Source: Lentilactobacillus kisonensis DSM 19906 = JCM 15041 (GTDB lineage: Bacteria; Bacillota; Bacilli; Lactobacillales; Lactobacillaceae). Taken from it: a stretch of 64,000 nt of DNA. Below, in pieces: positions 36,427 to 44,633 of this stretch. The position numbers and the translations under genes were made by a program. The DNA is taken from NCBI RefSeq assembly GCF_001434135.1, contig NZ_AZEB01000001.1, positions 248,001 to 312,000 on the forward strand, given 5' to 3'. Every line of letters starts with the position of its first letter. The first letter of the stretch is position 1. The notes under the pieces were generated by a model. It was given only the letters and a program-made list of their open reading frames with translations, searched no databases and had not been told where the DNA came from.

Positions 36427-38307
36427 CTAGATTTGTGTCCGATGTACTAAGCTAACCGTATTTTCCGTAGTGTCTTCAGGGAAATACACTTGATACCAAA
36501 GGATGAAGGTGTAAATGGTAAAGATCTTTTGCATGTTAGACTTACCTTCAGCATGTTGTTTCAATAATCGATCAAGCTGATCTGTATTGAAAAATTTCTG
36601 CCCAGTATCTGAATGAAACGCATGCACAATCCGGTCATGATACTTCGGATCATTTATCCAACTCGCAATTGGTGATGGGAAACCTAACTTTTCCTTCAGA
36701 GCAGTTTTCTTTGGCATCTCCCGCTCAGCCGAAGTTCGAAGCGAAATTTTGGTTTCGTCAGGGGTGATCCGGGTCTTAACCGGCATCGTTTCAGCAAACT
36801 TAGCAACTTCCTTATCAACGAATGGCACCCGAACTTCAAGTGAGTTACACATACTCATTCGATCAGCCTTATGCAAGATATCGTATGGTAACCAAGTATT
36901 GATGTCGAAATATTCCATTTGCGTCATTTCATCTTTGTCAGCCACATCATCAAAGATATGTTTCGTATAAGCCCCTGAATCCACGTTAATTGAAGGATCC
37001 TTCAACACTTTATTTCGGTCTTCATAGTTGAAAACATAGTTAACCCGGTAGTAACGTTCACTAAGAGGTTGGGCACCCCTAACCAAGAAACGCTTACCAT
37101 GAAACCGCGGAAGTCGTTTAGCAACTGCTGCCAAGCCCTTTCGAACTGGTTTGGGAACGTATTTTTGGTAACGATCAAACGGGATTGCTTCTAAGTACGT
37201 ATTGTACCCACCGAAAAATTCATCGGCTCCCTCACCAGACAGGGCAACCTTTACATGCTTCGAGGTTTCCCTTGATAGATAGTAAAGTTGGATAGCGGCT
37301 GGATTAGATAACGGCTCATCCATATAGTACATCATGGTTGGGAGGAAATTAAAGTAATCGTCGCCATCCATATAAATCGGTGTGTTTTTCTGGTTGATAG
37401 TCTTGGCAAACTCAGTCGACCACGCCAATTCACTATACTTAGAATGGTGGAAGCCAATTGAAAATGATTGAATTGGCTTGAGCTTAGCAGCTTCATTCAA
37501 AACATAACTAGAGTCAATTCCACTAGATAAGAAGCTACCAACCTCAACGTCGGCAATCATGTGGGCCTTAACAGAGTCATCAATCAACTTGCCAATCTTA
37601 TCAGCGTCTCCCTCAACCGTTTGACTATTATCGATATGATCATAATTAAACTTGAAATATCGATGGGTTTCCGTCTTACCATCCTTGTGAAGGAAATATT
37701 GCCCCGGAAGTAACTTATACACATTTTTGAACATTGTTTCACGGGACGGAATAAATTCAAAACTTAAGTGGATTGGCAACAGTCTGAGGTTGAGTTGCTT
37801 TTTGAAACTTGGGTGCTCCAAAAACGCCTTGATTTCTGATCCCCATAAGAATGTGTCACCATCATCGTAGTAATAAAGTGGCTTAATTCCAAAATGATCC
37901 CTTGCACCAAACACTTCATTCTTCTTTTGATCATAAATGACAAACGCAAACATCCCACGAAGTTTATCAAGCAAGGCTGGTCCCCACTCTTCATAGCCAT
38001 AAATCAGGACTTCTGAATCAACATCGGTTTTGAATACATAACCAAGGTCGCGCAATTCTTCGCGAATTTCTTTGTAATTATAAATTTCACCATTAAACGT
38101 CAAGACTTTAGTCTGGTCAGCATTATACATTGGCTGAGCACCGTGGGCCAAATCGATAATAGAGAGTCGGCGGAATCCCATGGACACGTCATCATTGGCA
38201 AAGTAAGCCTCGTCATCGGGGCCACGATGCTTAATTCTATCCGCCATATCATTAATTGTATTTTCAGGAACATCTTTTTGGTTAACGTAACCAACAAATC
38301 CGCACAT
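36427..38307 (-). CDS. asnB: Asparagine synthase (glutamine-hydrolysing), likely peptidoglycan D-Asp amidating
   Basis: The 626-residue protein starts MCGFVGYV, so Cys2 is the glutaminase nucleophile. The N-terminal Ntn domain spans about 1-200. The ATP-PPi loop SSGIDSSYV near 265 and GEGADEFFGGY near 355 mark the synthetase domain. It may make Asn. Its position at the head of the murE/D-Asp ligase/racemase operon suggests that it amidates the D-Asp bridge, as AsnH-type proteins do in lactococci and lactobacilli. The choice is inferred from context. Confidence 0.9.
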   Translation of the reverse strand: MCGFVGYVNQKDVPENTINDMADRIKHRGPDDEAYFANDDVSMGFRRLSIIDLAHGAQPMYNADQTKVLTFNGEIYNYKEIREELRDLGYVFKTDVDSEVLIYGYEEWGPALLDKLRGMFAFVIYDQKKNEVFGARDHFGIKPLYYYDDGDTFLWGSEIKAFLEHPSFKKQLNLRLLPIHLSFEFIPSRETMFKNVYKLLPGQYFLHKDGKTETHRYFKFNYDHIDNSQTVEGDADKIGKLIDDSVKAHMIADVEVGSFLSSGIDSSYVLNEAAKLKPIQSFSIGFHHSKYSELAWSTEFAKTINQKNTPIYMDGDDYFNFLPTMMYYMDEPLSNPAAIQLYYLSRETSKHVKVALSGEGADEFFGGYNTYLEAIPFDRYQKYVPKPVRKGLAAVAKRLPRFHGKRFLVRGAQPLSERYYRVNYVFNYEDRNKVLKDPSINVDSGAYTKHIFDDVADKDEMTQMEYFDINTWLPYDILHKADRMSMCNSLEVRVPFVDKEVAKFAETMPVKTRITPDETKISLRTSAEREMPKKTALKEKLGFPSPIASWINDPKYHDRIVHAFHSDTGQKFFNTDQLDRLLKQHAEGKSNMQKIFTIYTFILWYQVYFPEDTTENTVSLVHRTQI

Positions 38308-38510
38308 AACTTAATTCCCCTTTTGCTAAATCAGTCTTCATCAAAATATAACGCCTATTATTCTATCAGATAACCGCTCAAGCTACCAGTAATATAATGT
38401 TTTCTTAAGAGAGGCAGCAAAGTTGAGTTAAAAAACAGTTGAATTTCATTTTCGCATTTTTTTACGTTATAATTTATATATGGTGAGAAACATTGAAAGG
38501 AGTGGTATTT

Positions 38511-38747
38511 ATGGATGAAATCGTATTTTTCAATCCTGGTGATTCAATTGGTAACTTCCATGATCATAATGAGGCGGTTAAAACTGCTCAAATATACAAA
38601 GAAAAACAGAATCAAAACAAACGGGTCCTCGTCGTTCATGGCGTTGATAATAAGGACTTCGATATTTTCTTAGCTGATGACGTGATTTCTCACGACAACG
38701 AAAAAAATGCGGTTCAAAAACCATACAGGGTTTCTGACCGGTTATAA
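38511..38747 (+). CDS. Small hypothetical protein
   Basis: The 78-residue, acidic, soluble-looking protein (MDEIVFFNPGDSIGNFHDH...) has no membrane segment and no motif I recognise. The ATG has AAGGAG 8 bases upstream and TATAAT stands at about 38475, so it is probably expressed. It is followed by a strong bidirectional terminator. Confidence 0.7.
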   Translation: MDEIVFFNPGDSIGNFHDHNEAVKTAQIYKEKQNQNKRVLVVHGVDNKDFDIFLADDVISHDNEKNAVQKPYRVSDRL

Positions 38748-38762
38748 TCACATTAGTTATTC

Positions 38763-38820
38763 CTATAGATGATAAAAGGATTGGCAATTTTAAAATCGCC
38801 AATCCTTTTATCATCTATAG
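38763..38820 (+). terminator. Bidirectional terminator with perfect 23-bp stem
   Basis: CTATAGATGATAAAAGGATTGGC is followed by 12 bases and its exact complement. It lies between the converging small gene and uspA. Confidence 0.85.
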
Positions 38821-38833
38821 ACTGCCATCAAAC

Positions 38834-39277
38834 TCATTCATCCTTTGAGTTAACGACCAGTACTTTAGTCGTTGCGTTTCGGACAACGTATGCAGTTGTC
38901 GACCCAATGAGCAAACGGTTCAAAGCATCAACTCCAGATTTTCCAATCACAATCAAATCAATATCATGTTGATCTGGGTAAATGTGCGCAATAATATTTT
39001 TAGGATTTCCAATATCAACGGCTGTTTCATACTTAACACCTTGTGAATCAGCATACTTCTTTGCTTCATCAATTATTTTACCAGCAACTTCCTTTTGATC
39101 ATCATACATATTGGCAGGTAACCCAGTGCCACCTGTACCATAATAAAAGTTGGTGTTGTTAATTACCGTAATTAAATTCAACTTGGACCCGAACTGTTTG
39201 GCTAGCTTAACCGCTTCTTGAAGAGCTTGCTCAGAATTTTTACTGCCATCAAGTGGTACTAAAATGTTCTCATACAT
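38834..39277 (-). CDS. Universal stress protein (UspA family)
   Basis: The 147-residue protein begins MYENILVPLDGSKNSEQALQEA. The ATP-binding loop G-2x-G-9x-G-(S/T) is visible as VIGKSGVDALNRLLIGSTT near residue 115. Usp proteins bind ATP and help cells survive stress. The ATG was chosen at 39275-39277 with AAAGGA upstream. It is unrelated in sequence to the second Usp at 59.4 kb except for the fold. Confidence 0.93.
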   Translation of the reverse strand: MYENILVPLDGSKNSEQALQEAVKLAKQFGSKLNLITVINNTNFYYGTGGTGLPANMYDDQKEVAGKIIDEAKKYADSQGVKYETAVDIGNPKNIIAHIYPDQHDIDLIVIGKSGVDALNRLLIGSTTAYVVRNATTKVLVVNSKDE

Positions 39278-39471
39278 GCTTATCGTCCTTTCTTTATTGA
39301 AAGCGCAATCAACGCCACTACACTTATTATAATGCAACGTTTATCATAAAAAAGCAATAAATAAGTATTATGATATAAATTTACTCACAAGCGACTCAAA
39401 TTCACCTCCTAATATCCGTGACCTTCTTCCAATTCAATTTTATTTGATATAATAATGTCATTGGAGAAAGG

Positions 39472-39762
39472 ATGATATTTATTAGCATATTAGCAATTGT
39501 CATTGACGCTGTCATGTTTGGTGCCTATATATTTCAATACCAATTTGGAAATCAAGTTAGTTATACACTGGGGATGCTCGCTCAAGTCATCGCTACCTTG
39601 GCTTTGGTGGCGATGCGTGTCTCTTATAGTAAGGGTAAGCGTTGGACCAACTGGCGGCCCTATGGTTATCGCGAACCAACTTTCGGCTACGGGATCGTTG
39701 TCGTATCGATGATTATCAATCTAATTGTCTTATTTTTATATGGTCTAAATATTTTTGGGTAA
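39472..39762 (+). CDS. Hypothetical membrane protein
   Basis: The 96-residue protein has three hydrophobic segments (ISILAIVIDAVMFGAYIF; LGMLAQVIATLALVAM; GIVVVSMIINLIVLFLYGL), with a basic Trp/Tyr-rich loop SKGKRWTNWRPYGYREP between the last two. I do not recognise the family. GGAG lies 5 bases before the ATG. Confidence 0.7.
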   Translation: MIFISILAIVIDAVMFGAYIFQYQFGNQVSYTLGMLAQVIATLALVAMRVSYSKGKRWTNWRPYGYREPTFGYGIVVVSMIINLIVLFLYGLNIFG

Positions 39763-39811
39763 ATAACATTATTTTCCAACGATAATCCAGTGACGAAAGG
39801 TGGAATTTTGA

Positions 39812-40300
39812 TTGACTACAAAAGCGGTATACATTAAGCAACTCGGTTTGCTCCCTCATCCAGAGGGTGGTTGGTACAAGCAACTTTATCATAGCGAGGA
39901 TACATTTTTTGCTCCTGAAAGCAACGGTGATCGTTACAGATACACATCGATCCTATTTTTGTTAGACAGTACGCACCCCTCCCATTTTCATCGGCTTAAT
40001 CACGACGAGCTTTGGTACTTCCACGATGGCAGTCCGGTAACGATCCATTGCATCGATGTGAATGGCAATTACCAAACAGTGAGGCTTGGGAAAAACATTC
40101 TTGCCGGAGAACGGTTACAATTTCGCGTAACCAAAAAGACGATTTTTGCCTCAGAGGTAACGGACAGCAATTCGTTTGGCTTAGTGAGTTGTATGGTCTC
40201 GCCGGGATTTGATTATCATGATTTCGAATTGTTTACCAAAGCGGAACTATTAGCTGACTATCCAAGTTACACAGAATTAATCGACAGGCTCGGAAGCTAG
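39812..40300 (+). CDS. DUF985-type cupin protein
   Basis: The 162-residue protein starts LGLLPHPEGGWYKQLYHSED and contains FHRLNHDELWYFHDG near residue 55-65, a typical cupin of the DUF985 (cupin_5) family. His, Asp and Glu here would bind a metal. Function is not established. The start codon is TTG with GGTGG 8 bases upstream. A terminator overlaps its end. Confidence 0.85.
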   Translation: MTTKAVYIKQLGLLPHPEGGWYKQLYHSEDTFFAPESNGDRYRYTSILFLLDSTHPSHFHRLNHDELWYFHDGSPVTIHCIDVNGNYQTVRLGKNILAGERLQFRVTKKTIFASEVTDSNSFGLVSCMVSPGFDYHDFELFTKAELLADYPSYTELIDRLGS

Positions 40301-40324
40301 TAGTAATCAGCTTCCTTTTTTTAT
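40290..40324 (+). terminator. Terminator of the DUF985 gene
   Basis: GGAAGCT pairs with AGCTTCC, followed by eight T. The left arm overlaps the stop codon of the gene. Confidence 0.85.
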
Positions 40325-40418
40325 TAAAAATTATCCCTAATTATCATTCTACTGGTAGGATATATACTAGATGTATAAACCAATCCGCGTTTTAATCTAA
40401 AATTAGTGAGATGATAAT

Positions 40419-41107
40419 ATGCCCTTTGCTTGGGTCTTCTCGTTATCAACCGGAATAATTGCTTTCCCGTTTACGATAGCCTTATTAATCATAGGTCTAT
40501 ACATATTTATTAACCAGTCCTATTTAGGATGGTCTAACAACAAGCTCTCATTAAAAACGTTTAACGTTAAAACTTATACAATTCTGTTAAATCAGGCATT
40601 TACTAGTAAAAAGTTGCTAACTAAATCTCAACGAATCACCTTATAATAAATGAATATAAATTTATCTTTGGAAATCCTTTTACTAACGAGAAATCGCAAA
40701 TCAACCAAATGCCTCCAGGGGATATTTATTGAAGTAGATATAAACAAGTTACCCGCTTTAATACGTTATTCCATCTACACCAACCGTTTTATGATTTACT
40801 TGATATTGCAATCAATCTAAACGAAAACACGACAACAAAGATCGGGTACACCCTTTCTAAATTAACCATGGAGGACTATAGCCACGGTCTTAATCTTCCG
40901 TTTGCTAAAAACATTGAACCAAATACTTTTAGGACAAGTACAACTAAAGGTTTAATTAACTATATGCGTCAAAAGCCAATGACAAAACAAACCTTTATTT
41001 CGCAAATCAATTGGGCGTTAGAATTTATTCCACATCGGCCAAACAATCCACAGCTTTATAATGCCCTAATTGGTCTCGTGGTTGGCTACGGCTTAACTGT
41101 TGGATAA
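40419..41107 (+). pseudogene. Decayed gene, frameshift and in-frame stop
   Basis: Reading 40419-40646 gives 75 residues with one hydrophobic segment (MPFAWVFSLSTGIIAFPFTI...). From about 40630 a second frame continues as NEYKFIFGNPFTNEKSQINQ and is stopped by a TGA at 40730-40732. After it, in the same frame, SRYKQVTRFNTLFHLHQPF runs on to the stop before 41110. The pieces read like one protein broken by a frameshift and a nonsense change. I cannot name the family, and two unrelated small genes remain possible. Confidence 0.45.
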
Positions 41108-41290
41108 AATTGTCTGTCAAATAGAAATTCTTAGATATGTGTACACGATATAAGCACTCATGGGAGTAAGACAAAACAATTGTGGTTTTGGAAAAGTTAC
41201 ATCATATTAATAATTTTGTGCTGCCATTTTGTTGCCTAATTTCTACAACTTAGGGAAATCACCTGCATATAACAGCAATCAAATGACAAC

Positions 41291-41333
41291 AAAAAAATGC
41301 TCCCAATCCCTGAGTAGGAGGAATTAGAAGCAT
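41291..41333 (-). terminator. Terminator of tRNA-Leu
   Basis: On the minus strand ATGCTTCTAATTC pairs with GGATTGGGAGCAT and is followed by seven T, about 40 bases past the tRNA. Confidence 0.8.
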
Positions 41334-41374
41334 CATTTCAACGTCTGTGCGGAAACGTTGTTTTTGTGCGGTTA

Positions 41375-41458
41375 TGCCCCGAGCAAGATTCGAACTTGTA
41401 CTTGATTTCTCAAACAGCGACCTGAACGCTGCGCGTCTGCCAGTTCCGCCATCGGGGC
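41375..41458 (-). tRNA. tRNA-Leu (anticodon CAG)
   Basis: The acceptor stem GCCCCGA/TCGGGGC is followed by discriminator A. The anticodon arm CAGCG-TTCAGGT-CGCTG gives anticodon CAG. The variable arm is long (about 12 bases), as in class II tRNAs. CCA is not encoded. A TAAAAT about 12 bases upstream could be its -10. Confidence 0.93.
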
Positions 41459-41479
41459 AACAACACGTTTTATTTTACA

Positions 41480-42178
41480 CTAAAAATACGAACTTGAAAA
41501 GAAGTTTTGATGTTTTGATTTAAAAACTAAGTGGCGGCTTGCACTGGGATCGCGTTTCATCATGAGGTAGCCAATCAAAGCCATTAAGAAGGCACCGGTT
41601 AAATCGGCAATCAAATCCGTCATTGTATCCATCAGGGCTGCCCGACCAACTAATAGTCGCCCGGCTTCCGCATACCGTTGAAGGTTGAGTCCCCCCAGCC
41701 CATCAGCAGTAAATTCATATAATTCCCAGAAGACGCCGCAAGCAGTTCCAAAGGAGAATGCGAACAAACTCATTAGAAATGGTGCTCGCCAGGCGTTATC
41801 TCGAGAATCGAGTAATCCTTGGAAAATTGAAAAGCCCAGGCCAGCCAACATCATTGCCGACAAAACATGTTCATATTTATCCCAGAAAGTAACGCCGTAG
41901 AATTGCAATCCTGATCCAAGAAAGATCGACATGTAAAGGAAAATGTAGAAGAAAATCAACTCCACTTGTGGAAAGTAAAAGTAACCAAATTTTTCAATCA
42001 CAAATGGTAAAATTGCAATTAGAATACCAATAAACACTTCAATCAGTAAAAGTAGTTGACCATGAAATTTCGGTTCCCCTTTTATAAACCAGAACCCATA
42101 ATATCCTATGTACCCAATCATCGAAGCGACAGTAATAATAAATAACCAAGTACTAAATCTTAATCGACCAATTCGCAT
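41480..42178 (-). CDS. DUF2238/YjdF-like membrane protein
   Basis: The 232-residue protein has seven or so hydrophobic segments. Conserved-looking motifs are FWDKYEHVLSAMMLAGLG near residue 105, CGVFWELYEFTAD near 150 and DTMTDLIADLTGAF near 190, which resemble the DUF2238 (YjdF) family of inner-membrane proteins. Function is unknown. The second ATG was chosen because the first lies only 2 bases after AGAGG. The C-terminus is basic. Confidence 0.75.
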   Translation of the reverse strand: MRIGRLRFSTWLFIITVASMIGYIGYYGFWFIKGEPKFHGQLLLLIEVFIGILIAILPFVIEKFGYFYFPQVELIFFYIFLYMSIFLGSGLQFYGVTFWDKYEHVLSAMMLAGLGFSIFQGLLDSRDNAWRAPFLMSLFAFSFGTACGVFWELYEFTADGLGGLNLQRYAEAGRLLVGRAALMDTMTDLIADLTGAFLMALIGYLMMKRDPSASRHLVFKSKHQNFFSSSYF

Positions 42179-42311
42179 ACACGTCATTTCCTCTCATTTG
42201 ATAATCTAAAAAAGATTGTCCAAAATTAGATAGTGCAAAAGCGCCTTTCTTGCATTTATTTTAAGATAATCTACAATAACATTATACATTAACTAAATAG
42301 GAGCCAAACTT

Positions 42312-42767
42312 ATGCCCAATACACAACCAATTCAGTTGGATACGCAGCTATGCTTTCAACTGTACACCGCCAATAAAAAATTCAATCATTTTTATCAGAA
42401 GGTTTTAAAGCCCTTTAACTTAACCTATCCTCAGTATATTGCTATGCTGACTTTATGGCAATATGCACCACTTTCCGTTAAGGAACTAGGGGATCACTTG
42501 AACTTAGATAGCGGGACACTCACCCCATTATTAAAACGGTTAGAAAGCCACGGCTGGATCAAGCGCCAGCGCAGCAAAGAGGATGAACGAACTGTTATCA
42601 TTCAATTAACTGAAATGGCATCTAATGAACAAGACAGAGTTTTTACTCACGTTAAAAGTTGTTTTGAGATTCTTAATCTTACTTCTGATGAAAAAAGCGA
42701 CTGTTCAGAAGCAATTTCAACGCTTGAACACAAACTGGATGCTTTTAATAAAGCAAAAAACGACTAA
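42312..42767 (+). CDS. MarR-family regulator, OhrR-like
   Basis: The 151-residue protein has a winged helix with PLSVKELGDHLNLDSGTLTPLLKRLESHGW (about 56-90) and the basic wing KRQRSKEDERTV. Near the N-terminus, QLCFQLYTANKKF places a Cys at 14, matching the peroxide-sensing Cys of OhrR (Cys15). It is likely an organic-peroxide sensor, but no ohr gene is in the window, so its targets are unknown. Divergent from the DUF2238 gene. Confidence 0.88.
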   Translation: MPNTQPIQLDTQLCFQLYTANKKFNHFYQKVLKPFNLTYPQYIAMLTLWQYAPLSVKELGDHLNLDSGTLTPLLKRLESHGWIKRQRSKEDERTVIIQLTEMASNEQDRVFTHVKSCFEILNLTSDEKSDCSEAISTLEHKLDAFNKAKND

Positions 42768-42778
42768 TTGTATATAAC

Positions 42779-42830
42779 AAAAGGCAACGATAACAAGATG
42801 ATTTATATTCCTGTTATCGTTGCCTTTTGC
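42779..42830 (+). terminator. Bidirectional terminator
   Basis: AAAGGCAACGATAACA pairs exactly with TGTTATCGTTGCCTTT, with T runs on both strands. It separates the MarR gene from the converging hydrolase. Confidence 0.9.
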
Positions 42831-42846
42831 CATATACAACTATCAA

Positions 42847-43608
42847 TCATAAATGCGCCTCTAGATCAGTTGCAACCAATTGCCCCACCTGATTAAACAC
42901 TCGAATGACATTCAATCGATCTGCTGTACTAACTGTTAATAATGCGACATCAGCAGTGTGGCTCCCTACTACAAATCTAGCCACATCATGGTCAATCTGA
43001 TTGCCTTCACCAGTTTTATTAAAAACCTGAATGTTAATGCCAGACTCATCAAAATTCCCGGGTAATTTATAACGCGATTGTTGATTAGCAAACCAGCGTG
43101 AAACCTTCTTGCCGTGACCTAGTGCCATGGACAACAAACGAAGGCTTTCCTTAGCAGTCGTAACGTTATCAATCCCCTTTGCTAAAGCATCGCTATCCAT
43201 TAACTGGCGATTAAGTCGAGTTGCACTAAACCCATTTGCTTGTAGATAACAATTAATATTACCCATACCAAAATGGTTAATCAAAACATTGCTGGCAAAA
43301 TTATCTGAAACACTAATCATAAGTGCTAATAAGTCCTGCAGTCGCCATTGTTGTTTTGATAGCAATTGAAGGACCCCAGCACCACCAACCGAATTCTTGC
43401 TAGATACAATGAATTCAGCATCCAAATCAACTTGCTGGTCCAGCACATAATTTAAGATTGCCAACTTAATCAATGAGGCCGACGGAAACACGTCGGCCTC
43501 ATTTTTTTCAAACACAATCTTCCCATCCAGCTCAACAACCATTCCAATCGTCAGCCAATCATTGTTGATTACTTCCGTGACTCTATCTGTTAGCTGCTTG
43601 TCGGTCAT
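42847..43608 (-). CDS. Serine hydrolase, class A beta-lactamase-like
   Basis: The 253-residue protein shows SASLIK near residue 42 (SxxK), SDN near 101 and KTG near 197: the three class A beta-lactamase/DD-peptidase motifs. There is no signal peptide, so it is probably cytosolic and unlikely to be a drug-resistance enzyme. It is the last gene of the muropeptide operon and may hydrolyse amide or ester bonds of imported cell-wall peptides. The ATG overlaps the preceding stop (ATGA). Confidence 0.85.
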   Translation of the reverse strand: MTDKQLTDRVTEVINNDWLTIGMVVELDGKIVFEKNEADVFPSASLIKLAILNYVLDQQVDLDAEFIVSSKNSVGGAGVLQLLSKQQWRLQDLLALMISVSDNFASNVLINHFGMGNINCYLQANGFSATRLNRQLMDSDALAKGIDNVTTAKESLRLLSMALGHGKKVSRWFANQQSRYKLPGNFDESGINIQVFNKTGEGNQIDHDVARFVVGSHTADVALLTVSTADRLNVIRVFNQVGQLVATDLEAHL

Positions 43609-44495
43609 CGCCAATATCTCCTGAAACCTGCAAATTCAGATGCAAACTTTGGTTCAGTTAAATCAGCAATATCAACTTTTGCACCCGGCGTTCGGGATTC
43701 AATCATTTGACCGTTGCCAATATACATCCCAACATGGTGGACATAACCTGTCCCATGTTCGTAAGCAAAGAATACTAAGTCTCCAGGAAGAATTTCTTCT
43801 GGGCTTAGTGGCAGGCCACCCTCTTGTTGGTCATCAGCATCCCGTGGAATATCAAAGCCAAGTACTCGATGAAGCGTATAGGCAAATCCCGAGCAGTCAA
43901 ACCCGTATGAACTAATACCGCCCCAAAGATAACGCATCCCTAGGAATTGACGTCCCATTTGCACCATTGTTTCTCCAGCATTTTGACCTACAAACGGTAA
44001 AATGGTCGCATTTCTATTAATATAACCCTTCCCTAACGGCGTCACGACTTCAAAATAATCACCATCAACACCAGTTTGGAGTAAGATCGTCCCTAAGCTT
44101 AATTCAAGGACTGGCTTTTTAGTTTCATCATACAACTTAGCGGTCTTAAAAGCTATACGCACCGTTGATGTTACCGGCGGATACACAACGGGTTCATCAC
44201 TTAACAGCTTTTTGGGCACCCAACCTGGATAACCACGAGAATCAGAATCATCCTTTTGACTCGCAATATAAACCTTTACCCATTCACCTTCAAAGTGATC
44301 AATAATCACTTCATCGTTAAATAATGCTTGGGTCTCTAACAGATCGTCCTCAGATAAATCAATTGATTGTTGATCGGATAGTTGTCCAACCCATTGTTTG
44401 ACGTCGCCGTCCAAAGCTAATTGATCCACTTTTCTTGGTGACGTCTTTGTTTTCCAGATAGTTGCTACCGGAACTTTAACTCTTCTTGTTTCCAT
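43605..44495 (-). CDS. NlpC/P60 family endopeptidase with SH3 domains
   Basis: The 296-residue protein has two SH3-like regions (about 1-165) and a C-terminal NlpC/P60 domain with FDCSGFAYTLH near residue 200 and TGYVHHVGMYIGNG near 250. It resembles YkfC, a gamma-D-glutamyl-L-amino-acid endopeptidase that works on free muropeptides. No signal peptide is visible. It is coupled to the hydrolase gene and lies downstream of the epimerase; that set matches the ykf system of Bacillus. Confidence 0.9.
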   Translation of the reverse strand: METRRVKVPVATIWKTKTSPRKVDQLALDGDVKQWVGQLSDQQSIDLSEDDLLETQALFNDEVIIDHFEGEWVKVYIASQKDDSDSRGYPGWVPKKLLSDEPVVYPPVTSTVRIAFKTAKLYDETKKPVLELSLGTILLQTGVDGDYFEVVTPLGKGYINRNATILPFVGQNAGETMVQMGRQFLGMRYLWGGISSYGFDCSGFAYTLHRVLGFDIPRDADDQQEGGLPLSPEEILPGDLVFFAYEHGTGYVHHVGMYIGNGQMIESRTPGAKVDIADLTEPKFASEFAGFRRYWR

Positions 44496-44583
44496 CTGGG
44501 CACCTCCTGTTCACTTATAATTATGATACCACGTTATTGATCCACCCTAACAGAATAACCATCGTTTTCAATCACGAATATGA

Positions 44584-44627
44584 AAATGGTCCATCCACAA
44601 AACAATATGTTTGAAGATGAACCATTG
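44584..44627 (-). terminator. Hairpin between epimerase and NlpC/P60 genes
   Basis: AATGGTCCATC and GATGAACCATT pair across about 22 bases, in the 138-base gap inside the operon. Without a T run it may be a processing or attenuation hairpin. Confidence 0.45.
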
Positions 44628-44633
44628 TCGGCA

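Noticed and set aside
36427-38307. Plain Asn biosynthesis gene only
   Set aside because: Cannot be excluded, but the tight operon with murE, D-Asp ligase and racemase points to wall amidation.
39472-39762. Toxin or holin-like peptide
   Set aside because: Three membrane segments with a basic loop could suggest this, but no partner gene or motif supports it.
41108-41374. Hidden small gene or sRNA before tRNA-Leu
   Set aside because: Apart from the terminator and a short AACGT hairpin nothing consistent was seen; AT-rich, no ribosome site.
42847-43608. Beta-lactam resistance gene
   Set aside because: Motifs fit the fold, but there is no signal peptide and the gene is part of a peptide-degradation operon.
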